Assembly: GCA_022432975.1 (NCBI GenBank)
Contig: CM039509.1
Location: 698,482 to 762,481 of the forward strand
From: Begonia masoniana
Taxonomy: Eukaryota; Streptophyta; Magnoliopsida; Cucurbitales; Begoniaceae
Reading direction: 5' to 3'
Length of the DNA stretch: 64,000 bases
Positions 39,001 to 51,369 of the stretch are shown piece after piece. A program made the translations under genes and the position numbers. The notes below the pieces were generated by a model. It ran no database searches and had not been told where the DNA came from. It saw nothing but the letters and a program-made list of their open reading frames with translations. Each line of letters opens with the position of its first letter. Within the stretch, counting starts at the first letter, position 1.

Positions 39001-40967
39001 GAGATGAAAGGATGTCATCTTAACCGTGACTTTTAAGATTCTCCAGATGATAATTATTTAAATAGAGATTGTAGTATAGAGATATTATTATCAAAAATAT
39101 TTTTTGAAAGTGGGTTTTCTGAAAAAGAGTTAGTAGACTTATCGAATGTCTGCGCTATCACTGTAATTTAATGTTCTAGTTGTATCTTTCTTTTGTTTTG
39201 TTTTAATTAAATTTTTCGGATTCGTATCATGTACTCGAGTAGGTCGCTATACTACTCAAAGGATTTGAGGAGTACACTGAAGCTTCGAGCAATGTACACA
39301 TTATCTCAAACATTTTTGGTGGCTTCAAATGTAAGAAAGAGCCCCTTTTGGAGCAGAGCACTCCAAGCTATTCGAAAGTTTTTGGATAGATGTCAGAAAA
39401 CTTATGTAAATATGTTTAATAGATAGTTAGTCATTCCAATGATATTCAAAAACCACTCAAAGAGTTTGACACTCAAATAGATCGATTTTCTTCATTAATT
39501 TTTTTTAATCTCTCTAAAAAAAACGTGTTATATTTTTTTAAGCACAGCGTAGGGATTTATAATAAATATAATAATAATGATAGCTTAGTAATGATTATAT
39601 AGGAATAAAAAAAGTGTCATTATTATTTAGTGGGATGAAATAACGTCTTTTTAATTGTGACTTTTAAGATTTTCTAGATGATAATGATTTAAATAGAAGA
39701 TTGTAGCATTGAGACATTATCAAAAATATTTTCTGAAAGTGAGTTTTCTAAGAGGAGAGCTAGTAGATCTCTCGAATGTCTCTGCTATCATTGAAATTTC
39801 ATTTTCCAGTTGTATCACTCTTGTTTTGTTTTAATTAAATTTTTCGGTTCTTATCATATACTCGAGTAGGTCCCTATACTACTCAAAGGATTGAAGCTTC
39901 GAGCAATGTACTCAATATCTCAAACCTTTCTAGTGGTTTCAAATGTAAGAAAGATAGCCCCTTTTGGGGTAGAGCACTCTAAGCTATTCGAAAGCTTCAA
40001 GCAATATACTCAATATCTCAAACCTTTCTAGTGATTTCAAATGTAAGAAAGAGAGCCCCTTTTGGAGTAGAGCACTCCAAGCTATTCGAAAGCTTTTGGA
40101 TAGATGTGAGAAAACTTATGTAAATATGTTTAACGGATAGTTTAGTCATTCCAATGCAATTCAAAAACTACTCTGATAGATCGATTTTCTTCATTAATTT
40201 TTTTAATCTCTCTAAAAAAGGTGTCATGTCGGTTTAAGCACACTAAAGAGATATATTTATATACTCACTTGCAACTCTATGCTAAAAGTTTCAAAGCAAG
40301 CTTCATTAATTTAAAAACAAGAACCTGGAAGAATACTGCCTAATACACAACTTCCTCCCCATCTCACACGCAACACTTGCCTTAATGTTCTTGCTTTAAT
40401 CCAAATATTTAGCCGTATCCCCCAACCCCACCCTCATTCGAATAAAAGTTTCTCGACATTCTAGCAGAATACATACAAAACGAGAGTAGTGCAATTTCAT
40501 AACTCCCACTAGTATTATTTGAGCTGGTGTGGATTATAAAACAATTCAATGGAGAAATATGATCATTTACTACCAATCAAAAACATCAATTCGAAAAAAA
40601 ATTTACCTTTAACCTTATTGCAAAAAGGGCAAGCCTCATACTGATAAAGCACAACCTCCTTAGGAACAAGATCAGACTGCACCGGCTCTTTTGCGTAGAC
40701 CTCCTGAGAGAGCGCCGTCGCAGCGCCTACAGAAGCTAGAGCTCCGGCGATTGCAAGAGACGCAGCTCGAGTTGAACCACCGGAAACATAATTTAGAACA
40801 GGAGAGAACCAACTCCGGCGACTGTTTGCACCGCCGATGCTACTGCTACAAAACAGCGCCACCTGAAAGACGCAGTTGTTCAACGTAGCAGAGGAGGAAG
40901 CGCCGGCGGAGGAGCTGCAAAGCGTACGAGAGATGACGGAGGAGGCGAGAGTCGAAGCCCTTCTCAT
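36038..40967 (-). CDS. Prostaglandin E synthase 2-like (glutaredoxin/GST-fold) membrane protein
   Basis: Six exons on the minus strand: 40967-40607, 37852-37718, 37592-37496, 37298-37204, 36683-36516, 36204-36038; all GT-AG; 340 residues. An Arg/Ser-rich N-terminus (MRRASTLASSVISRTL) suggests a mitochondrial or plastid presequence. A hydrophobic Ala-rich segment (about 70-90) may be the membrane anchor. The glutaredoxin-like domain begins VVLYQYEACPFCNKV with the CPFC pair at 113-116, then YKVVEVNP and KKVPILMINGEQLVDSS. The GST C-terminal part has KWRGWVDNHLVHVLSPNIY and KPNLADLAVFGVLRPI. Animal relatives are called PTGES2; the plant substrate is unknown. The start at 40967 follows a (GA)n run on the plus strand; an earlier in-frame ATG at 41093 would translate the microsatellite and was not chosen. 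Confidence 0.93.
38590..40250. repeat. Tandem repeat array inside intron 1 of the PGES2-like gene
   Basis: Two copies of a unit of about 630-670 bp lie at about 38930-39535 and 39555-40220. Shared words include AGCTTAGTAATGATTATAT, GTGACTTTTAAGATT, ATTAAATTTTTCGG, ACTCGAGTAGGTC and TAGAGCACTC-type text (GAGCACTCCAAGCTATTCGA). A diverged partial third copy is at about 38590-38925. Inside the second full copy a segment of about 95 bp is itself doubled (about 39893-40092, GCAATGTACTCAATATCTCA and GCAATATACTCAATATCTCA). It may be a satellite-like expansion of an older element; no terminal structure was recognised. Confidence 0.8.
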
Positions 40968-40970
40968 CTT

Positions 40971-40990
40971 TAGAGAGAGAGAGAGAGAGC
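40971..40990 (-). repeat. (CT)n run immediately upstream of the PGES2-like start
   Basis: On the coding strand the sequence CTCTCTCTCTCTCTAAAG runs into the ATG at 40967. It lies in the presumed 5' leader. Confidence 0.85.
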
Positions 40991-41093
40991 AGATCTCTCG
41001 ATGAATGCTGTTGGCGTTGGAAGGTTTTAGAAGCAGGGTTTTACGTTTGTGGGACGACTGTTTATCAACTCGTACGACATGACGTTCTCGCAA

Positions 41094-43184
41094 AGCAACC
41101 GACGAATAGTCATCTCATTTTTAAGGTGTTTTTGATGTAGTCAAGCAAACACATCTACCGATGGACAGAACCGGCCTGGAACCGAAAGACCGGACTGGAC
41201 CGCTGGCTCAAACCGGTTCTAGGCCGGTTCCATGTGTCATGGGCTTTTTGTGAAGTGTGAGAGGAGAGTATCATGGTCAAAAAAGAAAAGATTAATTCAA
41301 ACACTGAACTATGAAGTGTTTTTCAATTTAAATACTGAATAATTTTTTTCGACAATTTAAACATCAAAATATGCATTGTTCGCAAATTAAATCATTATGT
41401 TAAATGAACGTTAAAACGTAACACGTGATTTGCACTTGATTGTCAAAAACTTCTCGGATAGACGAGTATAATTTTCCTTGAATTTAATCAAGATTCATGA
41501 CGATAATAATAATAATTTATGAGTATAATTATCAAATCTATAATTCTTTAATTGTTTTTATTGGAAAAAAAAACTCGAACTTTAATTAGTCTTTTATCAT
41601 TATTTCTCATAATCGTGTTTAAATTTCATCTTCTATGCATTCACGATGCTGAAGCATTCAACGAAATCCTTAATGATCTTTTTGTTTATCATTTGGGTGT
41701 TTTAGTTCTCGAGATAAAACACTTGTTTTTTGCCGAGCAAATCCTAGTTTTGGTTGATCAAATTCTACTTTGGTACATGAATTAGGAGTGGGCACGTTCC
41801 AGCTCCTCCCCAGAACCGTCCTCCACGGTTCCATGCTTCCGGAATTAGAATTGATCGTGTTTCAAAGTTTGGTCCCGATTCGATTCCAAATTAAAAAAAA
41901 AAAATTATATACGTTCTTTATTGTTACTGGGTCTAGTTTTCGGGTTTTGGCCGACTTTTTACAATTTTGAATTGGATTTTAACTAGTTTTCGAGTCGAAT
42001 TTTCGACCCACAGTTTGATTTTCACGATTTTTTACCCCCAAAATTGTGGACCAAACCATGAACCGTTGGTCTTGAGAATTTGAACCAAGAACCGATTTCT
42101 TTGGTAGGCAAAATCGAAACGAACTGGGACTGAAACTGCAGTTCCGGTTAAAACTGTGATTTGCATGTGATGACCCTTGCTTTGTATTCATTTTTAAAGT
42201 CAAATTATTCTAATTTATTTTATGTTAGCATGAAAAATGAGTTGCATGATATAATTAAATAAATAAATTATAGATATTTTGAGAGATATAAGTAAAACAC
42301 CCAAACCAAATAGCATACCACAACTAATTCTCTCTCTAGGAAGTTCATTGCATTGTGGACCTTATTTGAGGTCTAAATTTTTGCTCGATTTTTCTCGTCA
42401 CGGCACATGCACTCTCTCGTAATTTCAACTTCAATATAGTGAATTTTTCTGATGTGCATGTTGTTTTTTCTGGTTAGATTTTCTTTTTATGTAAATTTGT
42501 ACGTTTTTCTGTTACTCTCTTGTTTGAATGCTCGGGCACTCATGGATCATTCAAGCAACAATATAAGGTTAAGTGATCGAGCTAAATGATGACAACTTAT
42601 ATATGAATGCTTGATCTCTCATGTTCTAATGAGATATGTTTCGAGGTAGAATTTCGTCTAATTTTGTTTGTCGGTGTCATTTTATCCCTTTAAAAAAAAA
42701 AATTTAATCAAATTAAAATTAACAAAAAAAAGAAAAAGAAATGTGGACTCAAATTGGCCTTGGTGAAAGTAGTTTAGGTTGAACCGGGTAAAGCTCACCT
42801 ACCGGAGAATTTAGGCCCGGATAGGAAGACTTTCGACGTTTGAAAAATTGACAATCCCACTAAAACCGACGCGAAAAAAAACTCGCTACCAAATTAATTT
42901 TGGTTCGATATTGAAACTAGCTCAATTTACCTTTGATTTCTAAAATTTTATGACTGAACTGGTCCGGTTCTAATCGGTGCCGACCGGAACCGGCCCTGGC
43001 TCACTATCGGAGAATTTGAGTTGTGTCTTGCAAATTGCAAGTCATGGGAAAGTGGCTAGAAAAGTCCACCTTCTTGGTCAACTACGTTCGTCAAAGACTC
43101 CACCGTTCCCATTCTCTCTCTCTTTCTTTCTCTTGTGTGAAACATGTTTCAACGTGGCTAAACGAAACTCCAGAAATTTCAGAA
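41094..43184. other. Intergenic region with ACCGG-rich patches
   Basis: No gene is supported. Palindromic ACCGG/CCGGTT patches lie at about 41165-41240 and 42940-43010, and a GGTTCC/GGAACC patch at about 41785-42150, suggesting decayed non-autonomous elements. The right end is the leader of the receptor kinase gene. Confidence 0.45.
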
Positions 43185-45561
43185 ATGACAACTCCTCTCT
43201 CTCCAGTTTGTCTCACAACCGCCGCGATGGTCACCATCTTCTTCGTCTCCCTCACGTTTTGCAGCGCCGCCGCCGCCGCCTTTTCCGACGAGTGCGGAGC
43301 TGATCTGAACAACATCACGGACCCTTTCTGGGGTCTGAAGGGATTAAAACTCCACTGCTCCGATGGTCGGATCTCCGCCATTTCCATGGATGATTTCTCC
43401 TTCCGTGTTCTCGAAATCAACCAATCCGCCCAAACTATTATAGTTGCTCGCTCGGACCCATTAGCCGAAACTTGCCCATTTCCTGTCATTCCTGAAAATT
43501 CTCGTAATCTCACCATCTTCTTCAATTGCAGCCAAACTGACGATCAAAAGTGCAGAAACCAGACAGTAAAATTGAAACAGAGGATTTGCGACCACTGCCA
43601 GAAATCCGGTGGAGATTGCGGATTAAACGATGACACTTCTCTTCACTGTATTTGCCATGGCCATCAGGAAGCTCGCCGTCTCTTGTACGATAGTCCCCCT
43701 CCCCCTGGTAATTTTTTTCCGCTTTTCATGCCTGTTCAACGGAGGAACTAGGAAGCAATTAATAAAAAATTAGTTAAATTATATTTTTTTTTGTCGGTTG
43801 TTTAAAAAAAAAACATTTTTCTTTCAAAATTTAAGGTCTATGGTGGAACGGTCCGTAGTAAACGTTTTTTCTTCAACATAGTAAACGTTTTTCATTTTTC
43901 CGTAGTTTCGGTCTTCGACATAGTAATTTTTCTCATTTGTTCGTAGTTTTTCTGACGGGGGCTCTCTCACGTAGAATATTTGCTCTTGCTATCCATGTTT
44001 TCCCCTGCTTTAAAAGCTGCAGAATGATGGCTGTATTTAGACTCTGTTTTCCTTCGAAAGATTTGCACAAGTTTTACTTCAAATCTTCATCTGCATTGTC
44101 TAAAATACTAGCAACTGATCGCTTTTTATTGCGTAAACGTACAGATAACGAATCAGAAGAACCAGACGTGACAACAAAGGTGATTATAGGTAAACAAACC
44201 TCTTCTCCTCTCTTGATCGGTTTCCTATCTTTTACTTGCATTTGCACGATTAACCTTCGCTTTCGGCTGGTGAATGAATTTACTACAGGTGTTAGCTGTA
44301 GTTCTGGATCAATGCTTTTAATGGGAATCTCATTCTTGATTTGGCGATGCTACCAGAGAAAGAAGTCCAGTCCATCGTCCGTAATCTCCCGAAGCATCTC
44401 TTCTGATCGATCATCACTGAACCGTGCGGAGAAAGGCGATTCCTACTGCAATGTACATCTCTTCTCCTATCATGAAATTGAGCAAGCCACTGACAAATTC
44501 AGTCCATCTAGAGAAGTTGGAGATGGAGGCTTTGGAGCAGTTTACTATGGTAAAATCATCCACCTTTTTTTCTTCACTCGAAACATAAAAATTATACTTG
44601 AAATAATTATAGTTTCTGATGCAAATTAGGACGACTCCAAGACGGGCGAGCCGTTGCCGTTAAACGCCTATATGAGAACAACTATAAGAGAGTCGAACAG
44701 TTTAAAAACGAAGTCGAGATCCTCGCTCGTTTACGACATCAAAATCTCGTGTCGCTTTACGGCTGCACTTCCCTCCGTAGTCGTGAACTATTGCTCGTGT
44801 ATGAATATGTTCCTAACGGCACCATTGCCGATCACCTTCACGGAGATCGAGCAAACCCAAGTGAGTTTCAATGGCCGACGAGAATGAGAATTGCTATAGA
44901 GACTGCAAGTGCATTGGTTTACCTCCATGCTTCGGATATTATTCATCGCGACATAAAGACCAGTAACATTTTACTAGACGACCATTTTCGTGTCAAAGTA
45001 GCAGATTTTGGAATTTCACGACTGTTTCCGGCTGATATCACTCATGTTTCGACCGCTCCCCAAGGAACTCCCGGCTATGTCGATCCAGAGTATCACCAGT
45101 GCTACCAGCTTACGGAGAAGAGTGACGTGTACAGCTTTGGGGTGGTCTTAGTGGAGCTTATATCTTCGAAGCCTGCAGTTGATATAACGAGACATCGACA
45201 TGAAATCAATCTTTCAACGATGGCGATAAATAAGATCCAAACTGGGGCCCTGCATGAGCTAGTCGACCCGTCTCTAGGGTTCGAATCCGATCATGAAGTC
45301 CGGAAAATGGTGACTTTGGTGGCAGAGCTGGCATTTATGTGCTTGCAGGGTGGGAAGGAGGCAAGACCCTCCATGGTTGAGGTGTTTGAGACTCTGCAGA
45401 GCATACAGAATAAGAAGTACAAGAAAGAGAGTGCGGAAGAGATCAATATTACGGCAGAAGATGCCGTGCTTTTGACGACTGATCCACCGCCATTTTCTCC
45501 CGTTTCTGTAACTATGCAGAAGAGCTCCGACGAAAGAAGTTCCGGTCGATTTGATCATTGA
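43185..45561 (+). CDS. LRK10L-type receptor-like kinase (WAK-associated ectodomain)
   Basis: Four exons: 43185-43707, 44145-44189 (45-nt microexon), 44289-44549, 44630-45561; all GT-AG and phase-compatible; 586 residues. Signal peptide at about 1-33 (VTIFFVSLTFCSAAAAA). The ectodomain (to about 174) has the paired-Cys pattern of GUB_WAK/WAK-assoc modules: ECGADLNNITDPFWG, FFNCSQ, ICDHCQKSGGDCG, CICHG. A transmembrane helix is at about 186-208 (VIIGVSCSSG...FLIW). The kinase looks active: VGDGGFGAVY, AVAVKRL, IIHRDIKTSNILL, ADFGISRLF, TPGYVDPEY. The upstream in-frame ATG at 43023 is disfavoured because it would put 54 residues before the signal peptide. The ectodomain is shorter than usual. 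Role: membrane receptor kinase, likely defence or ABA-type signalling as in the LRK10L group; the ligand is unknown. Confidence 0.92.
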
Positions 45562-45562
45562 A

Positions 45563-45672
45563 CACCCGGGTTGTTACTCAATCACTTTGGTGAGATATTT
45601 TACAATTCTATCCGGTTTGATTTGCGAGAAACTTCAATCACCCGGGTTGTTACGTTGATCACTTTGGTGAGA
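45563..45672 (+). repeat. Direct duplication in the kinase gene 3' region
   Basis: CACCCGGGTTGTTACTCAAT at 45564 and CACCCGGGTTGTTACGTTGA at about 45641 both continue with ATCACTTTGGTGAGAT. This is a tandem duplication of about 77 bp that starts just past the stop codon. Confidence 0.8.
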
Positions 45673-48600
45673 TCTAACTATTTTCTCTCTGATTTACATG
45701 AGAGTATTCATTTTTTTACCAATTCGATTACTTGTTTTTTGGGAATTACCTCATGTATGTACCTGTATTATAAGATTAGGCTCTAATCTTGTGCACATTG
45801 AAACCATTTTCGGCTATCGACGAACTGTCTGCACAAATTTGTTGCTATTATGTGCGTGATCCTAATTGCATATTTCAAGAGACGAGAATTGTGCTGGCAA
45901 GATATGTTTTTTTTTTTAATAATGCTACGTTTACTCTCTTATTATATTCTCTTAAAATATTCGTCAACGTATCAAACAATGATTAATGTAATTCATGTGT
46001 AATTAATGTAATAAATTATAAATAGTTAATTTATTTACATGAATTGTATCAATCATTATTTAAAACGTCAGCGAATATTTAAAAATAGTAGAATAACAGA
46101 ATAAATATGATATTCTTATTTTTTGTTTTTAATTAAACAAGATCACGCCACGAGCAACTCAATTAAATCTAAATGACTTGCTTACATGCATGCATTTATA
46201 CTATTAGCTTCTAGGGTTTGCCCAAGACTATAACCAATAAAAACCTTAGCCCAACATGAAGAAGCCTTATTGGTTTTATACTCTAGTCCAACACTTAATT
46301 AAAAAAAAAAAAACCCAACTATAATGCGTATATACAATTATATATGATTTTCTAAAATCAGCCATACCCGACTTTGATTCATGTAAGAAAAATTTTAAGA
46401 ATTACCTCACGAATTTATTAAATTCGTCCAACCAAACATAAAATAATCTAAACTACGAGAAAGCTCAAGTTCTTTGGCTCGAGTCGCAATTGTATTGGTC
46501 ATGTCGGGAATACGAGTTAGAAGGGTATCTCTTAGGGCATGTTTCCGAATTTGGTTCAGTAATTTTAGAGTTCATACCGAAGTCAAAGAAAACATAACTC
46601 TTAGAATTGATAGTAGCAATTGTATCATTTTCCCAGAATATGTTGGCCAAACAGGCTTACCATTCTATTCAATTATTTTTTAAGACCTTAGACTCCGAAA
46701 GCAGACATAAAAACTACATTGAAATAACATAATGTGTACTTGGAACACGTCGAGATGTCAGAGTTACTAAACACATATTACCTTTTCAATAATATTAAGG
46801 AGTGGCATTTTTGTGGCCGTCCGTCCTATCAAGATAAAGACGACCTAAAATTTTGTTGATTGTGAAGGGTCAACTCATACCAGTTACAAATTGAGTGGTT
46901 TATTATAAGTAAAGTTTTCTTCACTATCTAGTACAACACGTTTTGAGATAATTCTAAAAATAAATTCGTGTAGGTACCTGCTCAAAACAAATAATAATAT
47001 TATACTGGGAAGATCGGGATACTCTACAATCTCAATACCGCATGTTTTGTAGATCTTGGATTACACGCCAAGATCCATCCAATTACTTTAACTTCTTATT
47101 TAGGTGGTGGGTTTGGGTTATTTTATTTGAAAAACTAATACCAAGTGAATAAAGTTGCAGTACTTTACCAAAAACTGTGTGCTGTCCACGAGCTCTTAGC
47201 AGATGCAAACCTAGAGAGAGAGAGAGACAATAAGAATAAACTTAACAGATATATAATATTTTCTTAATCTTAGTTAAATCACAGATTTGTAGTATGTTCT
47301 AGACAGTTGATGCTGTAATGGGTATATTCTAAAATTTAAGAAGCGGAGGCAACATGGAAGTACATGTCTGTAATGTCGAATCGTTGAACATGTTGCTGCC
47401 ATCATTCCACGCCATGCACGGTCAAAAGTTGAGGTTTTGGAAGGAACAGTACAATGTTGAACATGTTAACCCTAGTTGATAGGCCGGGGCAAGAGTCGAT
47501 TTATTATCTTCATCAATGATACTATAAAGATAAAGGATCCATTAAGATAATTATCTATATTTATAATTATAATACTACCATTAAAAAAATGTTCATTTTT
47601 AAAATTGTAACTTTTAAATATCCAGAAATGACTAAATCCTAAACCCTTGGCCCGTAGGTCCTGACACAAGGTTAGAAGTCTAGCTCTTCCAGAATGGTAT
47701 CTCACTGATGGCTCGGGCCCCCCCGGAAGGGGGTTTTCTTCACCCTCCACCTAAACTGTGCAAGAAAGGTCCAAAGTCAATCACGAGATTGGTTCTATAG
47801 TTGTTGAATACGCAAGATTTTCCTTTCTTCAATTCACAAGCTAGTCTCGTAGTCGGCCCGCAAATTATGTTTCGAACGACTCCACGTGTTGTCTTGAGGA
47901 TTCCACATAGGCCACGAATGATACTAATTTAATATGAAATAGCTCAGTGAGTAAGAATTGAAAATGACCTAAATTAAAGCAAAGTTGTTTTATTCCTTCT
48001 TTTGTGAGTGAACTATGCGAAGAGTGAAGTGGTTGGATGATGATAAATGGATAAGCATCTCCAAATAAAGAGGAGAAACAAAATTATAGATTTTCGAAAA
48101 AGTTACTCGGGTTTTCATGTCTAGTGGATCTAACTTTGATCCATCGATAACGACCTTCTTCATTGGAATAATTTTAACGTTATTCACGAATATTGAAAGA
48201 AAAATAATAATGAAATCACGGAAATATCCTCTTTCTCGTTAAGATAGAGTGATGCAACAACATAAAGCGGGAATTAAACCTATGACGGGTTATAGCGTTT
48301 CTTTAAAATCGATGAAAGCTTGAACTCAGCGTCAAATGATTTTCGCTCGTGGGTTTTAACTTATCGTACAAGAAAAATATTTATTCGCGTAAAAGGTGTC
48401 ATCACGAGCGACAACATTACACAATTTTAATTAAATAAATAAGACTATATTATTCAACTAGGAAAACTAGTAATTTTTAAGAAGCCTTTTAAAATTAATT
48501 GCTATCAAATAAAGTGATCATATACCCTTATAGAAATAATTTTATAATATAAGGTCCCCCCCATGTCACATATTTATCAATCAAATAGTATTCATTAAAT

Positions 48601-49158
48601 TCACCAAAATTGATACATATGTAGTCAACCTAAAATAATAAAATAAATAAACACCTTAATCACGTTTCTTAATTTTATCATAGATTAGTCTAGTATTGAA
48701 ATCCCAGACAAAATCTTTGAATATAATTATTTTAAATTAAAATAAAATAAATAAACATGAATTTTGCTTGAATAAAAGGCATGAAATGGAAGAATTATTA
48801 ATAAAATATTATAATATTAATTAAAATAAAAACATCTCCATCTGAAAGGAAGCAGCGAAGGGGGACTTGTGACGGCCCGGGCTCGTCACGTGCCTTACCC
48901 AACATAGGCTGCGGTAGCACGAGCCCTTCGTGCGCCTTCTTGATGCTTTGAATTTCTTGCCAATTCTCTCAAATTTTATTTTTTATTATTTTTGTCATTT
49001 TAATTTATTCGTCCAATTTTTTTTTTTCCCAAAAAAATAATTAACTAAACATAAGAGATTCCCTATATATAATTGATACCTATAATTGCATAAACACACA
49101 CAAAAAAAATACACGTGCTATCGAGCACGTACACACATATATACATGTTTTTTTTTTA

Positions 49159-49997
49159 GTAATTATCGATTTGAATCTTGTACTATACACTTTTTTTTAA
49201 TTCACCTCATGTACTAAAAAAATCGACAAACCGAACCCTGTACTTTGATTCTGTTATCAGTTTTGACCTTCTATCAACAATTTCATTAAACCCTCATTTA
49301 AAAAATTACCAAACGACCTTGGATTCAGTTGAAATTTATATCACATGTTCACTACTTAATGAAGATAATCTGAAAATTTTTGTGATTGTTTAACACATGT
49401 ACGATTTATTGTAATTTTATTTTAGTATTTTATAAAAATATTATAATAAATCATATAAATTTTAGAAAATGACGAAAAATTTTCTATTATCTACCTATGA
49501 TAGGTTGAACATGTGGAAATTTTTTCAAATAAATCAAATATAGTTTGGTAGTTTTTTAAAAATTAATTTATAAAGTAAAAAGAAACTGAGATTAATTTAA
49601 AAAAACACCAAACGATATTTAATTTATTTGAAAACTTTTTCACATGTTCTACCTATCATGGTAGATAATAAAAAAAGTTTCGTGATTTTTTAAAATTTGT
49701 ATGATTTATTATAATATTTTTATAAAATACTAAAATAAAATTACAATAAATCGTACATGTGTTAAAAAATAACGAAAAATTTTCAGTTTATCTTCTCATT
49801 AAGTAGTGAACATGTGATAAACATTTCAATTGAATACAAAATCGTTTGATAATTTTTTAAATGAGAGTTTAATGAAATTGTTGATAGAATGTCAAAACTG
49901 ATAACAGAATCACAGTACAGGGTTCGGTTTACCGTTTTTTTGTACAATAGACGAATTGAAAAAAAGTGTATAGTACAGGATTCAAATCGATAATTAC
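49159..49997. repeat. ~840-bp fold-back element
   Basis: The left arm starts GTAATTATCGATTTGAATC and the right arm ends in its inverse ...GATTCAAATCGATAATTAC. The arms of about 400 bp match over their whole length with few differences, including ACCGAACCCTGTACT, GATTCTGTTATCAGTTTTGA, TATCAACAATTTCATTAAA and AACACATGTACGATTTATTG. The centre lies near 49578. Both flanks are T-runs, so a target duplication cannot be told. No coding capacity. Its inner arm is related to the small fold-back at 8779-9028. It resembles long-TIR MITEs or Foldback elements; the family is not recognised. Confidence 0.88.
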
Positions 49998-51156
49998 CTT
50001 TTTTTTTTAAATGGTAAACTTGAAATATTAAAAAAAAAAAAAATGTAGTGCTCCACTTGAGCGTACGAAATGCTTAGCTACTAGCTAGGAGTAAAATGAG
50101 GCACACTCAGCAAGCACTTTCATGAGCCAACCTCAATCTACTTCAATAGTTCTTAGAATTCTTATTTATTTATTATTATTATTAATCGAATAATTATAAT
50201 TTAATTAGTGGCTCTATAGATGCCATTACCAAAGAATAATGATAGTTTATTTAAGGATTAATAATCACGTGCACGTACTTATATAGGTAATGTCATCTAA
50301 TATATTATTCAATCCAAACATTATTATATTAATTTACATTATATTACTATTCTAGATGTAAATGACAATAAACTTATAAGATTTTTATATTATAAAATAT
50401 AGTTTATCGACGGAAGTTTCGATTCTTTTTCATTAAAATAAATCAAAATATTACTTGTTCATAACTTTTAAATTCAAAGTTTGCGTCAATAAATTCTCTA
50501 GAGCAAAGATTGAAAAAGTGAATTTTGTCCGAGCAAAAAGTCCAAGACTAAGCAGTCGTGCAATCTCATATTGCTGAAGAAAAACAAAAAATTGATAGTT
50601 TATAAAAAGAATTTCATCTTCAACTAGTACGAAACTTTTTGAGTAAATCTAAGAACAAAGTCATATATACCTATACTCGAAGCAAACATAGTGTTCTCTG
50701 ATGGAGGTCAGATCGTTACAAAATCTAATTTTCATCGTGTTAAAAAATATATATTTGTCTTGAAATTTGATAAGAGCAATTTTATATTATACTCTTATTT
50801 TATTGCTCTATTTGATGTATTTTTTAATCAAAGCTTAAGAAATAGTACTAAAAAAAAAAGAGAACAACCTAGGAGTATGAGGTCAAGGCCACTTAAAATA
50901 AATGTCAAACTATTTGCAATGTGCCTTAACTCATTGAGAAAAGAGGATTAACAATTTCAAACAACATTTGATGCAATGATCATTAAAAAAATCATCTATT
51001 GCATGACCGAGTTGTGCGAGATGACTGACGCTAAATTGGAGTTCTCATCAACTAAGTAAAGATGGCTCGAAATTCTAATGTTTTGTTGCACAATCAAGTA
51101 AGTAAAGACCAAAAAGATGTGGAGTTAAAAGAAATACACAAAAATGCAAGGCGTGA

Positions 51157-51369
51157 TTTTTTTGTGGCGACCGGCCCACACCCTCAGAGTAACAATCCAA
51201 CAATGACGGGCCCCCGAGTCACAATGTGGAGTCGCATCGCACTCACAGGACTTTTCCCAACTGGCATGGGAGAAGTCATGTGAGTGCGATGCGACGCCAC
51301 ATTGTAACTCGGGGGTCTGCCATTGTTGGGTTGTTACTCCGAGAGTGTGGGCCGGTCGCCACAAAAAAA
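51157..51369. repeat. 213-bp near-perfect hairpin (MITE-like)
   Basis: The left arm starts TTTTTTTGTGGCGACCGGCC and the right arm ends in its exact inverse. Pairing continues to a loop of about 7 nt (ACTGGCA) near 51260, with few mismatches (for example GTCACAATGTGG against CCACATTGTAAC). GC-rich compared with its AT-rich surroundings. No target duplication is evident. Could be a short MITE or the template of a small-RNA precursor. Confidence 0.88.

Noticed and set aside
40563..41093. Longer N-terminus of the PGES2-like protein from the ATG at 41093
   Set aside because: It would translate the CT microsatellite (LSLSLK) and place 42 residues before a good targeting presequence; the ATG at 40967 is preferred.
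43023..43184. Longer N-terminus of the receptor kinase from 43023
   Set aside because: It would put 54 residues in front of the signal peptide, inconsistent with secretion.
43091..43525. 144-codon antisense open frame in exon 1 of the receptor kinase
   Set aside because: A shadow frame of the real coding exon, with no motif of its own.
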